64,000 nt of DNA from JAFDBW01 sp963825575 (GCA_963825575.1 CAWGUB010000018.1:62001-126000); one strand, 5' to 3'. Positions 1 to 8,382 are shown, counted from the first letter of the stretch. The notes: generated by a model from the letters alone, not told the origin. Numbers and translations: made by a program.

Positions 1-661
1 TGGCGATCACGATCGAGGTAAAACTGGATAGCTCAAACGAGGACAGCAGTACGATCTCCTGGGCAAAGAAGACCCCGGCAATCGGCGCGTTGAAGGTTGC
101 GGCGACACCGGCTGCAGCACCGCAGGCAACCAGGACCTTGAGGCGGTCGCCGCTCATCTTGAAGAGTTGGCCGAACTGGGAACCGATCGCTCCACCGATC
201 ATGGCAATCGGGCCCTCCTGTCCGGCCGAACCGCCGGTGCCAATGGTAATCGCCGAACCAAACCCACGGGTAAAGATCGGCCGCAACTGCAGTTTCGCGC
301 CGCGCAGGTTGACCCGCTCGAGGAAGGCCGAGAAGCCGCCCTTGAGATCCTTGCCGAACCAGTACCAGAGCGGGATGACCAGCAGGCCGCCGGCCACCGG
401 GCAGAGCACCACGGCCAGCCTGGCCAGGCTCCATTCCTCCAGGGAGTAACCGAACAGCTGCTCGCTCTGCTCGAACACTGCCCAATGCACGAATTCGATT
501 GTCTTGCGAAACGCGTAATTACCCAGGCCACCGAGCAGACCGATAATCACCGCGAGGATGATCAGGAAAGTGTTTTCACTGAGGCGGAAGCTGCCCTGCA
601 AGGTTGTCAGAAACCGACGGAGCCCCACGACAAGGGGATTAAGTGTTGTAAAAACTGACAC
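1..661 (-). CDS. ClC-family chloride channel / chloride-proton antiporter, C-terminus cut by window
   Basis: Integral membrane protein that moves chloride, either as a channel or in exchange for protons. The visible 220 codons contain the ClC signature GGSAGQEGP followed by a second conserved stretch with CGAAAGVAATFNAP, i.e. the family's G(K/R)EGP filter segment with Gln in the variable place. Early hydrophobic segments include LIILAVIIGLLGGL near residue 33. I chose GTG at 661 because AGGAAG lies a few bases upstream and the frame runs open from there to the window edge. The frame continues past base 1, so the rest of the transporter and any C-terminal CBS pair cannot be seen. A good promoter lies upstream at 806-834. 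Family is clear; channel versus antiporter is not decidable here. Confidence 0.93.
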   Translation of the reverse strand, partial: MSVFTTLNPLVVGLRRFLTTLQGSFRLSENTFLIILAVIIGLLGGLGNYAFRKTIEFVHWAVFEQSEQLFGYSLEEWSLARLAVVLCPVAGGLLVIPLWYWFGKDLKGGFSAFLERVNLRGAKLQLRPIFTRGFGSAITIGTGGSAGQEGPIAMIGGAIGSQFGQLFKMSGDRLKVLVACGAAAGVAATFNAPIAGVFFAQEIVLLSSFELSSFTSIVIA

Positions 662-805
662 GTGACTTCCTGTTCTCTGTTGCCAAAGCTACATTTTCGG
701 AACCGACGCGAAAGCGCCGAGACGCCCATCCACTAATGCCGAAGCAATGCAAGGCACTGACAGACAATGGCTGCTTGTACACAAGCAGAACTGCCAGGGG
801 GGTTG

Positions 806-834
806 ATAATAGTTTTTATCGATACGTCTGGCAA
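806..834 (-). promoter_or_regulatory. Sigma70-type promoter for the ClC gene
   Basis: On the minus strand TTGCCA (829-834) and TATTAT (806-811) are separated by exactly 17 bases. Predicted start of transcription is near 799, giving a leader of about 140 bases before the GTG at 661. Seen by eye; no transcription data. Confidence 0.6.
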
Positions 835-890
835 CACTGTTTATTCCGGTTATGAGGTAGACTGCCAACCCGCCCTCTTTCTTTCTGAAC

Positions 891-922
891 AAAAAAACCC
901 CATGACACAAAAGGTCATGGGG
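891..922 (-). terminator. Rho-independent terminator after the DUF4136-like lipoprotein gene
   Basis: CCCCATGAC (898-906) and GTCATGGGG (914-922) form a perfect 9-bp stem with a 7-base loop; on the minus strand the stem is followed directly by a run of T (A891-897 on the plus strand). It lies about 115 bases beyond the stop codon of the gene ending at 1039. Confidence 0.8.
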
Positions 923-1038
923 TTCGTCAAAGGCTCTTTTGTGCGGGGTCATTTCAGTGAGCAGTGCGCAATCGAGCTCTCACTAATAGTTTAATCAGGG
1001 CTTCCGACAACGGGCCACGGAGACCCTTCCCGTACCGC

Positions 1039-1674
1039 TCAAAGCAACCCGTTGTCCTTGAGATCCTTGGTAACAACCGCGATAAAGTCTTTGATAAGCC
1101 CGTCCAGATTGGCCTCGACCACGGTCTCCAGCTGCGCTGACCAGATCAATTCCCCGCTGGCCGCACTGTAAAGATTGGCCTCGATCGTGATGACCTGGTA
1201 CTCGCTCACGGTGGCCGGCATGTAGACGGCATCATAACTGCGCGAATAGTAGCCGCCATAGTTACGATAGTAGGGGTCCGGATAATAACCCCGGCCGCCG
1301 TAGCCGGGGCCTGAAACGTAACCCGGGTTGACAACCTGTTCAGTACGTTTGCCGACCGCACGGGCCATCAGGATCGAATCTGCACCGTTCGCCTTGATCC
1401 TGGCGGCTATCAAGTCCTGGTTGGTCTCTTCATTCATCTTCAGATCACCATAACTCGATATTCCGGTTGCCCCGAACTTGGTCAGCTGTTCGCGGAATTC
1501 ATCTTCAAAGATGCGCCGGGTGGTCTCCTGCTTGGCAATACCGACGACATAAACCTTTTTGACCTTGCCGGTAAAATCAGGATTTTTCCAGGAACCTGTG
1601 ATCATGGTGCTGGAACATCCACTCAGGACCATTCCTGTAGCAACCAGGGCTAACAAAGCAATGCGGTGAATCAT
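1039..1674 (-). CDS. DUF4136-like lipoprotein
   Basis: Predicted 211-residue lipoprotein of unknown function. It begins with a type II signal peptide (MIHRIALLALVATG) ending in the lipobox LSGC, followed by SSTMITGSWKNPDF, typical of the DUF4136 group of small outer-membrane lipoproteins. A glycine/tyrosine-rich segment (residues about 120-145, GYGGRGYYPDPYY) interrupts the fold. The C-terminal part (SGELIWSAQLE...) is the usual DUF4136 ending about assembling and reporting a cell-surface component, but no activity is known. The frame is open 25 codons further upstream, but ATG at 1674 starts the signal peptide and has GAGAG upstream. Transcribed alone and closed by the terminator at 891-922. 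Confidence 0.75.
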   Translation of the reverse strand: MIHRIALLALVATGMVLSGCSSTMITGSWKNPDFTGKVKKVYVVGIAKQETTRRIFEDEFREQLTKFGATGISSYGDLKMNEETNQDLIAARIKANGADSILMARAVGKRTEQVVNPGYVSGPGYGGRGYYPDPYYRNYGGYYSRSYDAVYMPATVSEYQVITIEANLYSAASGELIWSAQLETVVEANLDGLIKDFIAVVTKDLKDNGLL

Positions 1675-1950
1675 CAGATAGCTCTCACTTTCAAAAAATA
1701 ATTTTGTCAGTAATTCTAACTTATTATTCCAGGTTTTCCAGCCCGTCATCTATCCAGGTCTTTACTGTACCATGTTAATGGTCAATACAGAACGAATCGA
1801 CCGGCAAATCCGGCTTTACGGTTGCGCAGGCCGTTCCGGTTTGATAGCTTTAATACTGGCCTGGATTCTGGCATGAGCCGTGTCAGTAAAACCCTTCCCT
1901 TTAGTGACCAATCTGGTCTTACCGGCGACAGGGCAGTTGGAGGAGACCCC

Positions 1951-3210
1951 ATGACATCAGCATTTAAGGAATTCTTAAAGAAAGACTCAGCGGTCGGAGT
2001 CCTGTTGATGATCGCCACCGGCCTGGCGATGTTGTTCGCCAACACACAACTTGATGTTGCCTACAACTATTTTCTGGAGACTCCGATTGAACTCCGCCTC
2101 GGGCGCCACGTCCATATTGCCAAACCCCTGCTGTTGTGGATCAATGATGGCCTGATGGCGGTTTTTTTCCTGTTGATCGGCCTCGAGGTCAAACGTGAAG
2201 TCCTGGTCGGGCAACTCTCCAGCCGGGCGCAGATCGCCCTGCCGGGGATCGCGGCGATCGGCGGCATGCTGGCTCCGGCGATCATCTATGTCATGATCAA
2301 CGCTGGTGACAGCACCGCTCTCAACGGCTGGGCGATTCCGGCGGCGACGGACATCGCTTTCGCCCTGGGAATCCTGGCGTTGGCTGGTGACCGGGTTCCT
2401 GCCTCACTGAAGATTTTCCTGCTCGCTCTGGCAATCATGGATGACCTCGGCGCCATCATCATTATCGCCCTGTTCTATTCCGGTGATCTCTCCAACAGCA
2501 TGCTGGTTCTGGCCGCAATCTGCCTGGTTGCGCTGGTGATCCTGAATCGGCTGAAGGTCATGAGCATCACTCCTTACATGTGGGTGGGCGCGCTGCTCTG
2601 GATCTTCGTTCTCAAGTCGGGCGTACATGCGACCCTGGCCGGTGTTGCCCTGGCCTTTGCCATCCCGTTGAAAAATCCCAAGAATCCGACCGATTCTCCC
2701 CTCGAGTACCTCGAACATGACCTGCATCCCTGGGTCAGCTTCCTGATCCTGCCAGTGTTTGCCTTTGCCAACGCCGGAATCCCTTTTGCCGACATGTCGT
2801 TCGGAGATCTGTTCCACGCTGTGCCGCTGGGGATCATGCTCGGTCTGGTGGTCGGTAAACTGGTCGGCGTTTACGGCTTCTCTGTGGCGGCGATCAAGCT
2901 GGGGCTGGCACAAATGCCCCAGGGGGCTTCCAACAGGCACTTGTTGGGTGTCGCCTCACTCTGTGGAATCGGCTTTACCATGAGCCTGTTTATCGGCGGA
3001 TTGGCCTTTGAACATACCGGCGGTGATGCCGAGACTTATCTCCTCACCCATCGCATGGGCATTCTTGCCGGATCCCTGATCGCCGGAGTCGCCGGCTACT
3101 TGATCCTCAAACTGGCCACGCCGGTCGATGCGGAGCAGGCAATGATTACAGAGCCGGACCTCACAGCACCGAGAGTCGAGCCAAACGCGAACACCGGGAG
3201 TAACGAGTGA
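1951..3210 (+). CDS. nhaA: Na+/H+ antiporter NhaA
   Basis: Inner-membrane antiporter that expels one Na+ (or Li+) for two H+ and helps hold internal pH. Length 419 residues, slightly longer than the usual 390 because of a polar tail. The ion-binding and unwound-helix residues are present: Asp134 in ATDIAFALG and the Asp164-Asp165 pair in AIMDDLGAI, matching D133/D163/D164 of the E. coli protein. The start at 1951 has GGAGGAG seven bases upstream; the open frame before it lacks a ribosome-binding site. The stop codon overlaps the GTG of the next gene (GTGA), so the two are probably translated together. A leader of about 200 bases precedes it (see findings). Confidence 0.96.
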   Translation: MTSAFKEFLKKDSAVGVLLMIATGLAMLFANTQLDVAYNYFLETPIELRLGRHVHIAKPLLLWINDGLMAVFFLLIGLEVKREVLVGQLSSRAQIALPGIAAIGGMLAPAIIYVMINAGDSTALNGWAIPAATDIAFALGILALAGDRVPASLKIFLLALAIMDDLGAIIIIALFYSGDLSNSMLVLAAICLVALVILNRLKVMSITPYMWVGALLWIFVLKSGVHATLAGVALAFAIPLKNPKNPTDSPLEYLEHDLHPWVSFLILPVFAFANAGIPFADMSFGDLFHAVPLGIMLGLVVGKLVGVYGFSVAAIKLGLAQMPQGASNRHLLGVASLCGIGFTMSLFIGGLAFEHTGGDAETYLLTHRMGILAGSLIAGVAGYLILKLATPVDAEQAMITEPDLTAPRVEPNANTGSNE

Positions 3211-4163
3211 AAGAAGCTCTTCGAGTTACCTGCATAATCCTGTTTATATCAGGCTTCGTGACCGGACAAGTTCTTGCGGTCGATTTGCGCCTGATGACCG
3301 GTGACGAGCAGGGGACCTACTACCGAATAGGCCAGGAGATTGCCCATCAGACTGACAAGGTCGGGCTCAACCTCCAGGTCCTGCCCTCGGCAGGGTCCTG
3401 GGCCAACATCATCGCCCTGTTCAACAACGACACCGAGTTTGCGATCTTCCAGCTGGACGCCTACATCAAAGCAGCCCGCAACCTCTACCAGAATACAAGC
3501 CTGGATATCCGTGATGAAATCAAGGTGGTGATGCCTCTCTATCACGAGGAGATCCACGTGCTCAAAAGCAAGGGAAGACCTCTCGATTTCGCTACAGAAA
3601 AGAAGTTTATGGTCGGCTGCGGCCCGGAAAACAGTGGTTCCTGCCTGTCCGCCGACGTCATCGCGGAGTTTTACGGTAAAGAATTCAGCTACGTCCACAA
3701 CAGCTACGAACAGGCCCTTGCCGACCTCAAGGCCGGCACACTCGACCTGGTGGTGATTACTGCCGGTAAACCATACAAGCTCCTGACCGGGCAGACCGGC
3801 CTCGACCTGGTCTCGCTGCCGCGCACCAGAAAAGCAGCGGAGTTCTACCTTTACACGACCATTAGCCAGGAAGATTACCCCTGGCTCGACCAGACTGTCG
3901 AGACTTACGGGGTGCGCTCAGTACTGGCAACCATGATCCAGGAACAGGAAGGCCTGGCGAACGATCTGGTCGGCGCCGTGCATTTCACCATCCTGATCAA
4001 TGAGGACCACCTGAAGAAGGCTGGCCATCCGAAATGGAATGAGGTTTTTTTCCGGTCATACAACGAAAAGACCTCTCATGCCGCCGTAATCAATTCGCTC
4101 GGCGCATACAATGTAATCAAAAGCTACGGATACAACGGCCGCAACCTGGCAATCGGGGATTAA
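3207..4163 (+). CDS. TAXI-family TRAP transporter solute-binding protein
   Basis: Periplasmic binding protein of 318 residues. An N-terminal signal peptide (IILFISGFVTGQVLA) is followed by DLRLMTGDEQGTYYRIGQEIA, the TAXI-family opening that contacts the ligand, and by the family's typical AGSWANI and NDTEFAIFQLDA stretches. TAXI proteins deliver small anionic substrates (glutamate, other carboxylates) to a fused TRAP permease. No TRAP membrane subunit is visible in the window; instead the GTG start overlaps the stop of nhaA by four bases, with GGGAG at 3196-3200. It could serve a permease elsewhere or work as a sensor. Family assignment good, ligand unknown. Confidence 0.85.
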   Translation: MKEALRVTCIILFISGFVTGQVLAVDLRLMTGDEQGTYYRIGQEIAHQTDKVGLNLQVLPSAGSWANIIALFNNDTEFAIFQLDAYIKAARNLYQNTSLDIRDEIKVVMPLYHEEIHVLKSKGRPLDFATEKKFMVGCGPENSGSCLSADVIAEFYGKEFSYVHNSYEQALADLKAGTLDLVVITAGKPYKLLTGQTGLDLVSLPRTRKAAEFYLYTTISQEDYPWLDQTVETYGVRSVLATMIQEQEGLANDLVGAVHFTILINEDHLKKAGHPKWNEVFFRSYNEKTSHAAVINSLGAYNVIKSYGYNGRNLAIGD

Positions 4164-4183
4164 TACCGGGCCTCAATAATTGT

Positions 4184-4212
4184 TTGTTGTGACAATCATT
4201 TCAGCATATTAT
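4184..4212 (+). promoter_or_regulatory. Candidate sigma70 promoter of the pqi operon
   Basis: TTGTTG (4184-4189) and TATTAT (4207-4212) with a 17-base spacer, placing the transcript start about 40 bases before the first pqiA-like gene. Confidence 0.45.
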
Positions 4213-4256
4213 TGGATTAAGCATATATCATCACCCTCAAACGGATCGATCGCGAG

Positions 4257-4856
4257 ATGCATCAGATTGCCTGCCACGAATGTGACCTGATCCACGATAT
4301 CCCGCCGATGCCGGCACGGGCTACAGCGCGTTGCGTGCGCTGCGATGCAGTGCTGTTCCGGGCCCAGCCCAACAGCATCGACCGCACTCTGGCATGGACC
4401 CTCGCCGGGTTGGTGCTCTACGTTGTCGCGGTCAGCTTCCCGTTCCTGGCGATGAAGAATGGCCCGATCTTCAATGAAACGGGACTCCTCACCGGGATTC
4501 AGCTGCTCTTCGAACAGGGCATTATCCCTCTCGCAACCCTGGTCTTTCTGACCTGCGTTCTGATCCCGTTGATCCAGATGCTTGGTCTTCTTTATATATT
4601 TATTCCCTTGAAGCTGGATGTCCGGGTTCAATATGCAATGCCCGTCTTTCGTCTCTTTAAACATGTCAAGCCGTGGAGCATGATGGAGATCTACATGCTC
4701 GGCATCCTGGTCTCGATTGTCAAACTGGGCAAGATGGCAACCATCATCCCCGGCCTGGCCGTCATCGCCTTCGGTCTGCTGATCTTTGTCCTGAATTTCG
4801 CCCTTGCTTCGGTTGATTCGCACATGGTCTGGGAAAGACTGGAAGGTGACTCGTGA
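4257..4856 (+). CDS. PqiA-like membrane protein, first half-size subunit
   Basis: 199-residue inner-membrane protein of the PqiA/LetA family, which works with MCE-domain proteins in moving lipids between the two membranes. It starts with a zinc-ribbon pair, CHEC (Cys6, Cys9) and CVRC (Cys26, Cys29), followed by about four hydrophobic helices. E. coli PqiA is about 417 residues with two such halves in one chain; here each half is its own gene. Overlaps the next gene at GTGA (4853-4856), so the two halves are probably made in equal amounts. The initiating ATG has only a weak purine stretch upstream. First gene of the operon ending at the terminator 7844-7876. Confidence 0.88.
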   Translation: MHQIACHECDLIHDIPPMPARATARCVRCDAVLFRAQPNSIDRTLAWTLAGLVLYVVAVSFPFLAMKNGPIFNETGLLTGIQLLFEQGIIPLATLVFLTCVLIPLIQMLGLLYIFIPLKLDVRVQYAMPVFRLFKHVKPWSMMEIYMLGILVSIVKLGKMATIIPGLAVIAFGLLIFVLNFALASVDSHMVWERLEGDS

Positions 4857-5491
4857 AAGCGACTCACACATCGGCCATGCAGCTTGGGTTGGTCAGCTGC
4901 GATGCCTGCCACCTGCTCAACCGCAAGTCAAAAACATCCGTGCATGAAGGTGCCTATTGCTCACGCTGTGGCGAAGAACTCCACCAACGTAAACCGAACA
5001 GCCTGATGCGGACCTGGGCCCTTGTGATTGCAGCCATGGTCTTCTACATCCCGGCAAATCTCCTGCCGATGACGGTCACTACAGCGCTTGGAAGTGCGCA
5101 GGCAGACACTATCATGAGTGGAGTCATCTACTTCATGCAGCACGGTTCCTGGGAAATCGCCCTGGTTATTTTCACCGCAAGCGTCTTCGTACCATTCCTG
5201 AAATTTATCATCCTGATCTACCTGCTGCTTTCCATACATTTCAAATCGATCAAACGACCTAAAGATCGCACCAGACTGTATCGATTCACGGAAGCGATCG
5301 GTCGCTGGTCGATGCTCGACATTTATGTTGTGACCATTCTGGTTGCCCTGGTCAAGCTCGGTTTCCTGGCGGATATCGAAGCCGGCCCGGCAGCCCTCTA
5401 TTTTGCTTTGGTCGTTGTAACCACCATGGTCGCCGCGGAGAGTTTTGACCCGCGATTGATCTGGGACGTTGTGGAGGAAAAACATGAGTGA
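4853..5491 (+). CDS. PqiA-like membrane protein, second half-size subunit
   Basis: 212-residue partner of the preceding gene, same family. Zinc-ribbon cysteines CDAC (Cys16, Cys19) and CSRC (Cys36, Cys39) precede four predicted membrane helices; the segment around MLDIYVVTILVALVKLG matches the MMEIYMLGILVSIVKLG of the first half, showing they are paralogues. Starts with GTG overlapping the stop of the upstream gene, after GGAAGG. The last bases overlap the start of pqiB by 8 nt. Probably forms a heterodimer equivalent to full-length PqiA; this is inferred from family architecture, not shown by the sequence alone. Confidence 0.88.
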   Translation: MKATHTSAMQLGLVSCDACHLLNRKSKTSVHEGAYCSRCGEELHQRKPNSLMRTWALVIAAMVFYIPANLLPMTVTTALGSAQADTIMSGVIYFMQHGSWEIALVIFTASVFVPFLKFIILIYLLLSIHFKSIKRPKDRTRLYRFTEAIGRWSMLDIYVVTILVALVKLGFLADIEAGPAALYFALVVVTTMVAAESFDPRLIWDVVEEKHE

Positions 5492-7160
5492 AGGAAATTC
5501 TGAAATGAAGCATGCTGAACAGGCCCCGGAAGCCGTGGTGCAAACCAAGCGTAGCTTCTCGATTATCTGGGTGGTGCCGATCATTGCCCTGCTGATCGGT
5601 GGCTGGCTGACCTTTAAGGCGATGTCGGAAAAAGGGCCGGTCATCACGATCACCTTTGAGACCGCCGAAGGGCTTGAGGCTGGCAAGACCAAGATCAAGT
5701 TCAAGGACGTTGAGGTCGGCAAGGTCACGGAAATCTCCTTGAATGAGGACCGCACAGGCGTTGTTGTCAGTGCGGAGATGACCACAGGAGCCAAGCCTTA
5801 CCTGACTGACAAGACCCAGTTCTGGGTGGTTCGCGCCACGGTTGCCGCTGGCAAGGTTTCCGGACTGGGGACTTTACTTTCCGGAGCTTATATAGGCATC
5901 AACCCTTCAACCGAAGGTAAGAAGACAAAACACTATAACGGCCTGGAAAAACCGCCGTTGATCACAGCAGGCATGCCTGGACAACACTTTGTTCTGCAGT
6001 CGAAAGAGCTGGGCTCACTCGATCGCGGGTCACCGGTGTATTACCGGGGGATCAAGGTCGGCCAGATCGTCGACTACAACTTCGATCACGAGCGTGACGG
6101 GGTCGATATCAAGCTCTTTGTCGAAGCCCCCTTCCATACAAAAGTCCATGCAAATACCCGGTTCTGGAATGCCAGTGGCATAGACATGACCATGGACGCC
6201 ACCGGCATCAAGCTGGACACCCAATCGATGGTCTCAATCTTGCTCGGTGGTGTGGCTTTTGACCTGCGCCAGCACGATCCTCCCGGGGAGGTAGCCAAGA
6301 AAAACCATAAGTTTATGCTCTACCCAGACCAGAAGAGCAGCAAGGAAGAATCCTACGAGATCAAACGCTACTACGCGATGTATTTCAACCAGAGCGTGCG
6401 CGGCCTCTCACCCGGAGCGCCTGTGGAGATCAAGGGTATCCAGGTTGGCGAGGTCGTCAGTGTCAAACTGCAATTCGATCAAAGCACGCTGGATTTCCGT
6501 ATCCCGGTCGTGATTGCTCTTGAACCGGAACGCCTGGATGTCGTGGTCACGGAAACCGGAGAGGTTGTAACAGGCGAGGCAAAGGGAGATGTCATCGAAG
6601 AGGAAACGAGCCATACAGACTATCTGGATACTCGCGCCAAAAAACTTATCGGAAAAGGCTTCCGTGGCCAACTAAAGACCGGCAACCTGTTGACCGGCCA
6701 GTTGTACGTCGACCTTGACTTCTACCCCGATGCACCTCCAGCCACGCTCGAGAAGGTTGATGGGTACACGGTCTTCCCGACCATCTCGGCACCTTTGGAA
6801 CAGATCGTCCAGAAGGTTAACAACATCCTTAAAAAAGTGGAGCAGGTCCCCTTTGACAAGATCGGCCAGGAACTGCAAGGGGCTGTTGCTGAACTCGCGA
6901 CGACCCTGGAAGAGATCAAGGGCCTCTCAGGGAAAGTCAACGAAGAGACCATCCCGAAGGTCAATGCTTCGCTTGAGCAACTCCAGGAGACCTTGAACGG
7001 TATCGAGTCAACCCTCGGACCGGATTCCGCACTGAACTACAACGCTCGCCAGGTGACCAGTGAGCTGGCACTGGCGATCAGGTCGATCCGGTCCTTGCTG
7101 GAGTACCTGGAACGTGACCCGCAGGCTTTGATTCTCGGTAAGGAGGGAGACAAGAAATGA
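5484..7160 (+). CDS. pqiB: PqiB-like MCE-domain intermembrane transport protein
   Basis: 558-residue periplasm-spanning protein anchored by one N-terminal helix (IIWVVPIIALLIGGWL, about residues 27-42). Three MCE domains follow in order: one starting near KGPVITITFETAEGL, the second near LGSLDRGSPVYYRGIKVG, the third near VRGLSPGAPVEIKGIQVG. PqiB/YebT proteins form stacked hexameric rings and a tube for lipid movement; the C-terminal region (residues about 430-530) is helical and rich in Leu/Val/Glu repeats, fitting the needle of PqiB. ATG at 5484 is preceded by GGAGG at ideal spacing; an upstream TTG in frame was not chosen. Stop overlaps the pqiC start (ATGA). Confidence 0.9.
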   Translation: MSEGNSEMKHAEQAPEAVVQTKRSFSIIWVVPIIALLIGGWLTFKAMSEKGPVITITFETAEGLEAGKTKIKFKDVEVGKVTEISLNEDRTGVVVSAEMTTGAKPYLTDKTQFWVVRATVAAGKVSGLGTLLSGAYIGINPSTEGKKTKHYNGLEKPPLITAGMPGQHFVLQSKELGSLDRGSPVYYRGIKVGQIVDYNFDHERDGVDIKLFVEAPFHTKVHANTRFWNASGIDMTMDATGIKLDTQSMVSILLGGVAFDLRQHDPPGEVAKKNHKFMLYPDQKSSKEESYEIKRYYAMYFNQSVRGLSPGAPVEIKGIQVGEVVSVKLQFDQSTLDFRIPVVIALEPERLDVVVTETGEVVTGEAKGDVIEEETSHTDYLDTRAKKLIGKGFRGQLKTGNLLTGQLYVDLDFYPDAPPATLEKVDGYTVFPTISAPLEQIVQKVNNILKKVEQVPFDKIGQELQGAVAELATTLEEIKGLSGKVNEETIPKVNASLEQLQETLNGIESTLGPDSALNYNARQVTSELALAIRSIRSLLEYLERDPQALILGKEGDKK

Positions 7161-7777
7161 TCGGATACAGAACCCAAAAAAGCCTTCAATGGTGCTTGGC
7201 CTTCGTGGCAGTCCTCCTACTTGCCGGCTGTATCAGTCGCAGCGCACCGACGGTCAACTATTACAGCCTCTTGACCATGGAGCAGTTGGGGGACACAGAG
7301 GTCCTCGCCTCCCTTCCGGAGGTCAAGCTGGGAGTCGGCCCGATTTCGATTCCGGACAGCCTGAAACGTTCGCAGATCGCAACCCGGCAGCAGGACAACC
7401 AGTATGAATTTGCCGAGTTCCATCGTTGGGCAGGGGTGTTGGAAAAGGATATCACCTCTGTTATGGGCGACAATTTCGGCCAACTACTCGGTATCGAGAA
7501 GATCGGCTTCTTTCCCTGGTTGCGTCATTTTAAACCGACCTATCGGCTGACGATCGATGTCATTCGGTTCGACGGCAGCCTGGAGGACGAAGCGGTCCTG
7601 AGTGCCCGTTGGGCAATTGCCGACGCCGACGGCAAGGATTTCCTCGCCGGCAAGAAGAGCGACTACAGGCAGCCGCTCGCAGACACCAGCTATGCGGCAT
7701 TGATCAAGGCGGAGAGCCAGCTCCTCGCTGCACTGAGCAAGGAGATTGCCGCCGAGATTGTTGCGCTGAAGAAATAG
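7157..7777 (+). CDS. pqiC: PqiC-like outer-membrane lipoprotein (ABC-type transport auxiliary, DUF330)
   Basis: 206-residue lipoprotein with signal peptide and lipobox LLAGC, followed by ISRSAPTVNYYSL, the common beginning of the PqiC/DUF330 family. Family members sit in the outer membrane and receive the PqiB tube. The end of the operon: start overlaps pqiB by four bases (ATGA), and a strong terminator follows at 7844-7876. Order pqiA1-pqiA2-pqiB-pqiC supports the assignment. Confidence 0.87.
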   Translation: MIGYRTQKSLQWCLAFVAVLLLAGCISRSAPTVNYYSLLTMEQLGDTEVLASLPEVKLGVGPISIPDSLKRSQIATRQQDNQYEFAEFHRWAGVLEKDITSVMGDNFGQLLGIEKIGFFPWLRHFKPTYRLTIDVIRFDGSLEDEAVLSARWAIADADGKDFLAGKKSDYRQPLADTSYAALIKAESQLLAALSKEIAAEIVALKK

Positions 7778-7843
7778 CCAGGGGGGTATAGATATGAAAC
7801 GAAAATGCGCCCTTCAGTAGTAAGGGCACATTCCAGGTTGTTG

Positions 7844-7876
7844 ACAACCTCCGCAGTTGATGCGGGGGTTGTTTTT
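7844..7876 (+). terminator. Rho-independent terminator of the pqi operon
   Basis: ACAACCTCCGCA (7844-7855) pairs with TGCGGGGGTTGT (7861-7872) around the loop GTTGA, then T-rich sequence (7872-7876). One T-G wobble. A shorter rival pairing, GGTTG (7836-7840) with CAACC (7845-7849), would block the left arm of this stem. Confidence 0.8.
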
Positions 7877-7905
7877 CCTGGCAGGGGGGAGTTTCTGTGA
7901 GGTTT

Positions 7906-7934
7906 AGGGCAACAGATGGTTCATCTGTTGCCCT
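7906..7934 (+). repeat. Hairpin module H3, copy 1
   Basis: AGGGCAACAGATG (7906-7918) and CATCTGTTGCCCT (7922-7934) form a perfect 13-bp stem with a GTT loop, followed by TTTT, so it may also stop transcription. Related copies: 8402-8464 (inverted, eroded), 18602-18630 and 19492-19520. Compared with the 19492 copy, one stem pair has changed from G-C to T-A on both arms. Confidence 0.75.
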
Positions 7935-7961
7935 TTTCGTTTGTCCTCGGAAGTCACAACC

Positions 7962-8051
7962 AGAACCCGGGGGTCGCGCCCCCCGACTGCGCCTTACTCT
8001 TTTGCTGGCCCAAAAGAGTAAGCAGAAAAAGGCCTGCGCTGCGCTGGGCAT
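7962..8051 (+). repeat. Hairpin module H1, copy 1
   Basis: The core is CTTACTCTTTTG (7993-8004), loop CTGGCC, CAAAAGAGTAAG (8011-8022): a 12-bp perfect stem. A smaller GGGGG/CCCCC hairpin precedes it and a conserved tail with GCAGAAAAAGGCCTGCG follows. A second copy at 18931-19019 is about 90% identical, with the innermost stem pair changed from G-C to A-T on both sides. Confidence 0.8.
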
Positions 8052-8225
8052 GTCTGGTTCGACAAGGCGGCGACCTCAATCCGGATCGTTCTAAACGACC
8101 AGAACGGCCACGCTTCCCCCGCAGGAGCCGAGGCTCTTGAGAGCCTCTCCTGCAGTGGAGGCTTGCGTCGGTAGGGGTTGTTTTGGCTTTTCCCTTGTAA
8201 ATGACACGGAAAGGTCAGGCCCTTT

Positions 8226-8382
8226 GACACAGGGCCGGATCCCCATCAGTAAAGGTTCTTGAAGTCACAGAAATCCGGCAAAGGAGATGCCCTCCGCAAG
8301 GAGAAGGCACTTTTGCATACTTTTGTTGCCGGACAAAAGTATGGCGTCCGGCGGGACGCGACCCGCCGGTTTTTCTTTTAAG
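8226..8382 (+). repeat. Hairpin module H2, copy a
   Basis: Two hairpins in series. First: CATACTTTTGT (8316-8326), loop TGCCGG, ACAAAAGTATG (8333-8343), an 11-bp perfect stem. Second: CCGGCGGG (8348-8355), loop ACGCGA, CCCGCCGG (8362-8369), then T-rich sequence. The 90 bases before the hairpins are recognisably related to those before copies b (18708-18905) and c (19265-19460) but more diverged. Confidence 0.78.

Larger units (their letters stand above)
662..1038. other. Gene-free gap with promoter and terminator
   Basis: This 377-base stretch between two minus-strand genes holds the terminator at 891-922 and the ClC promoter at 806-834. Nothing in it looks like a coding region or structured RNA; the short open frames lack a ribosome-binding site and recognisable sequence. 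Confidence 0.6.
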
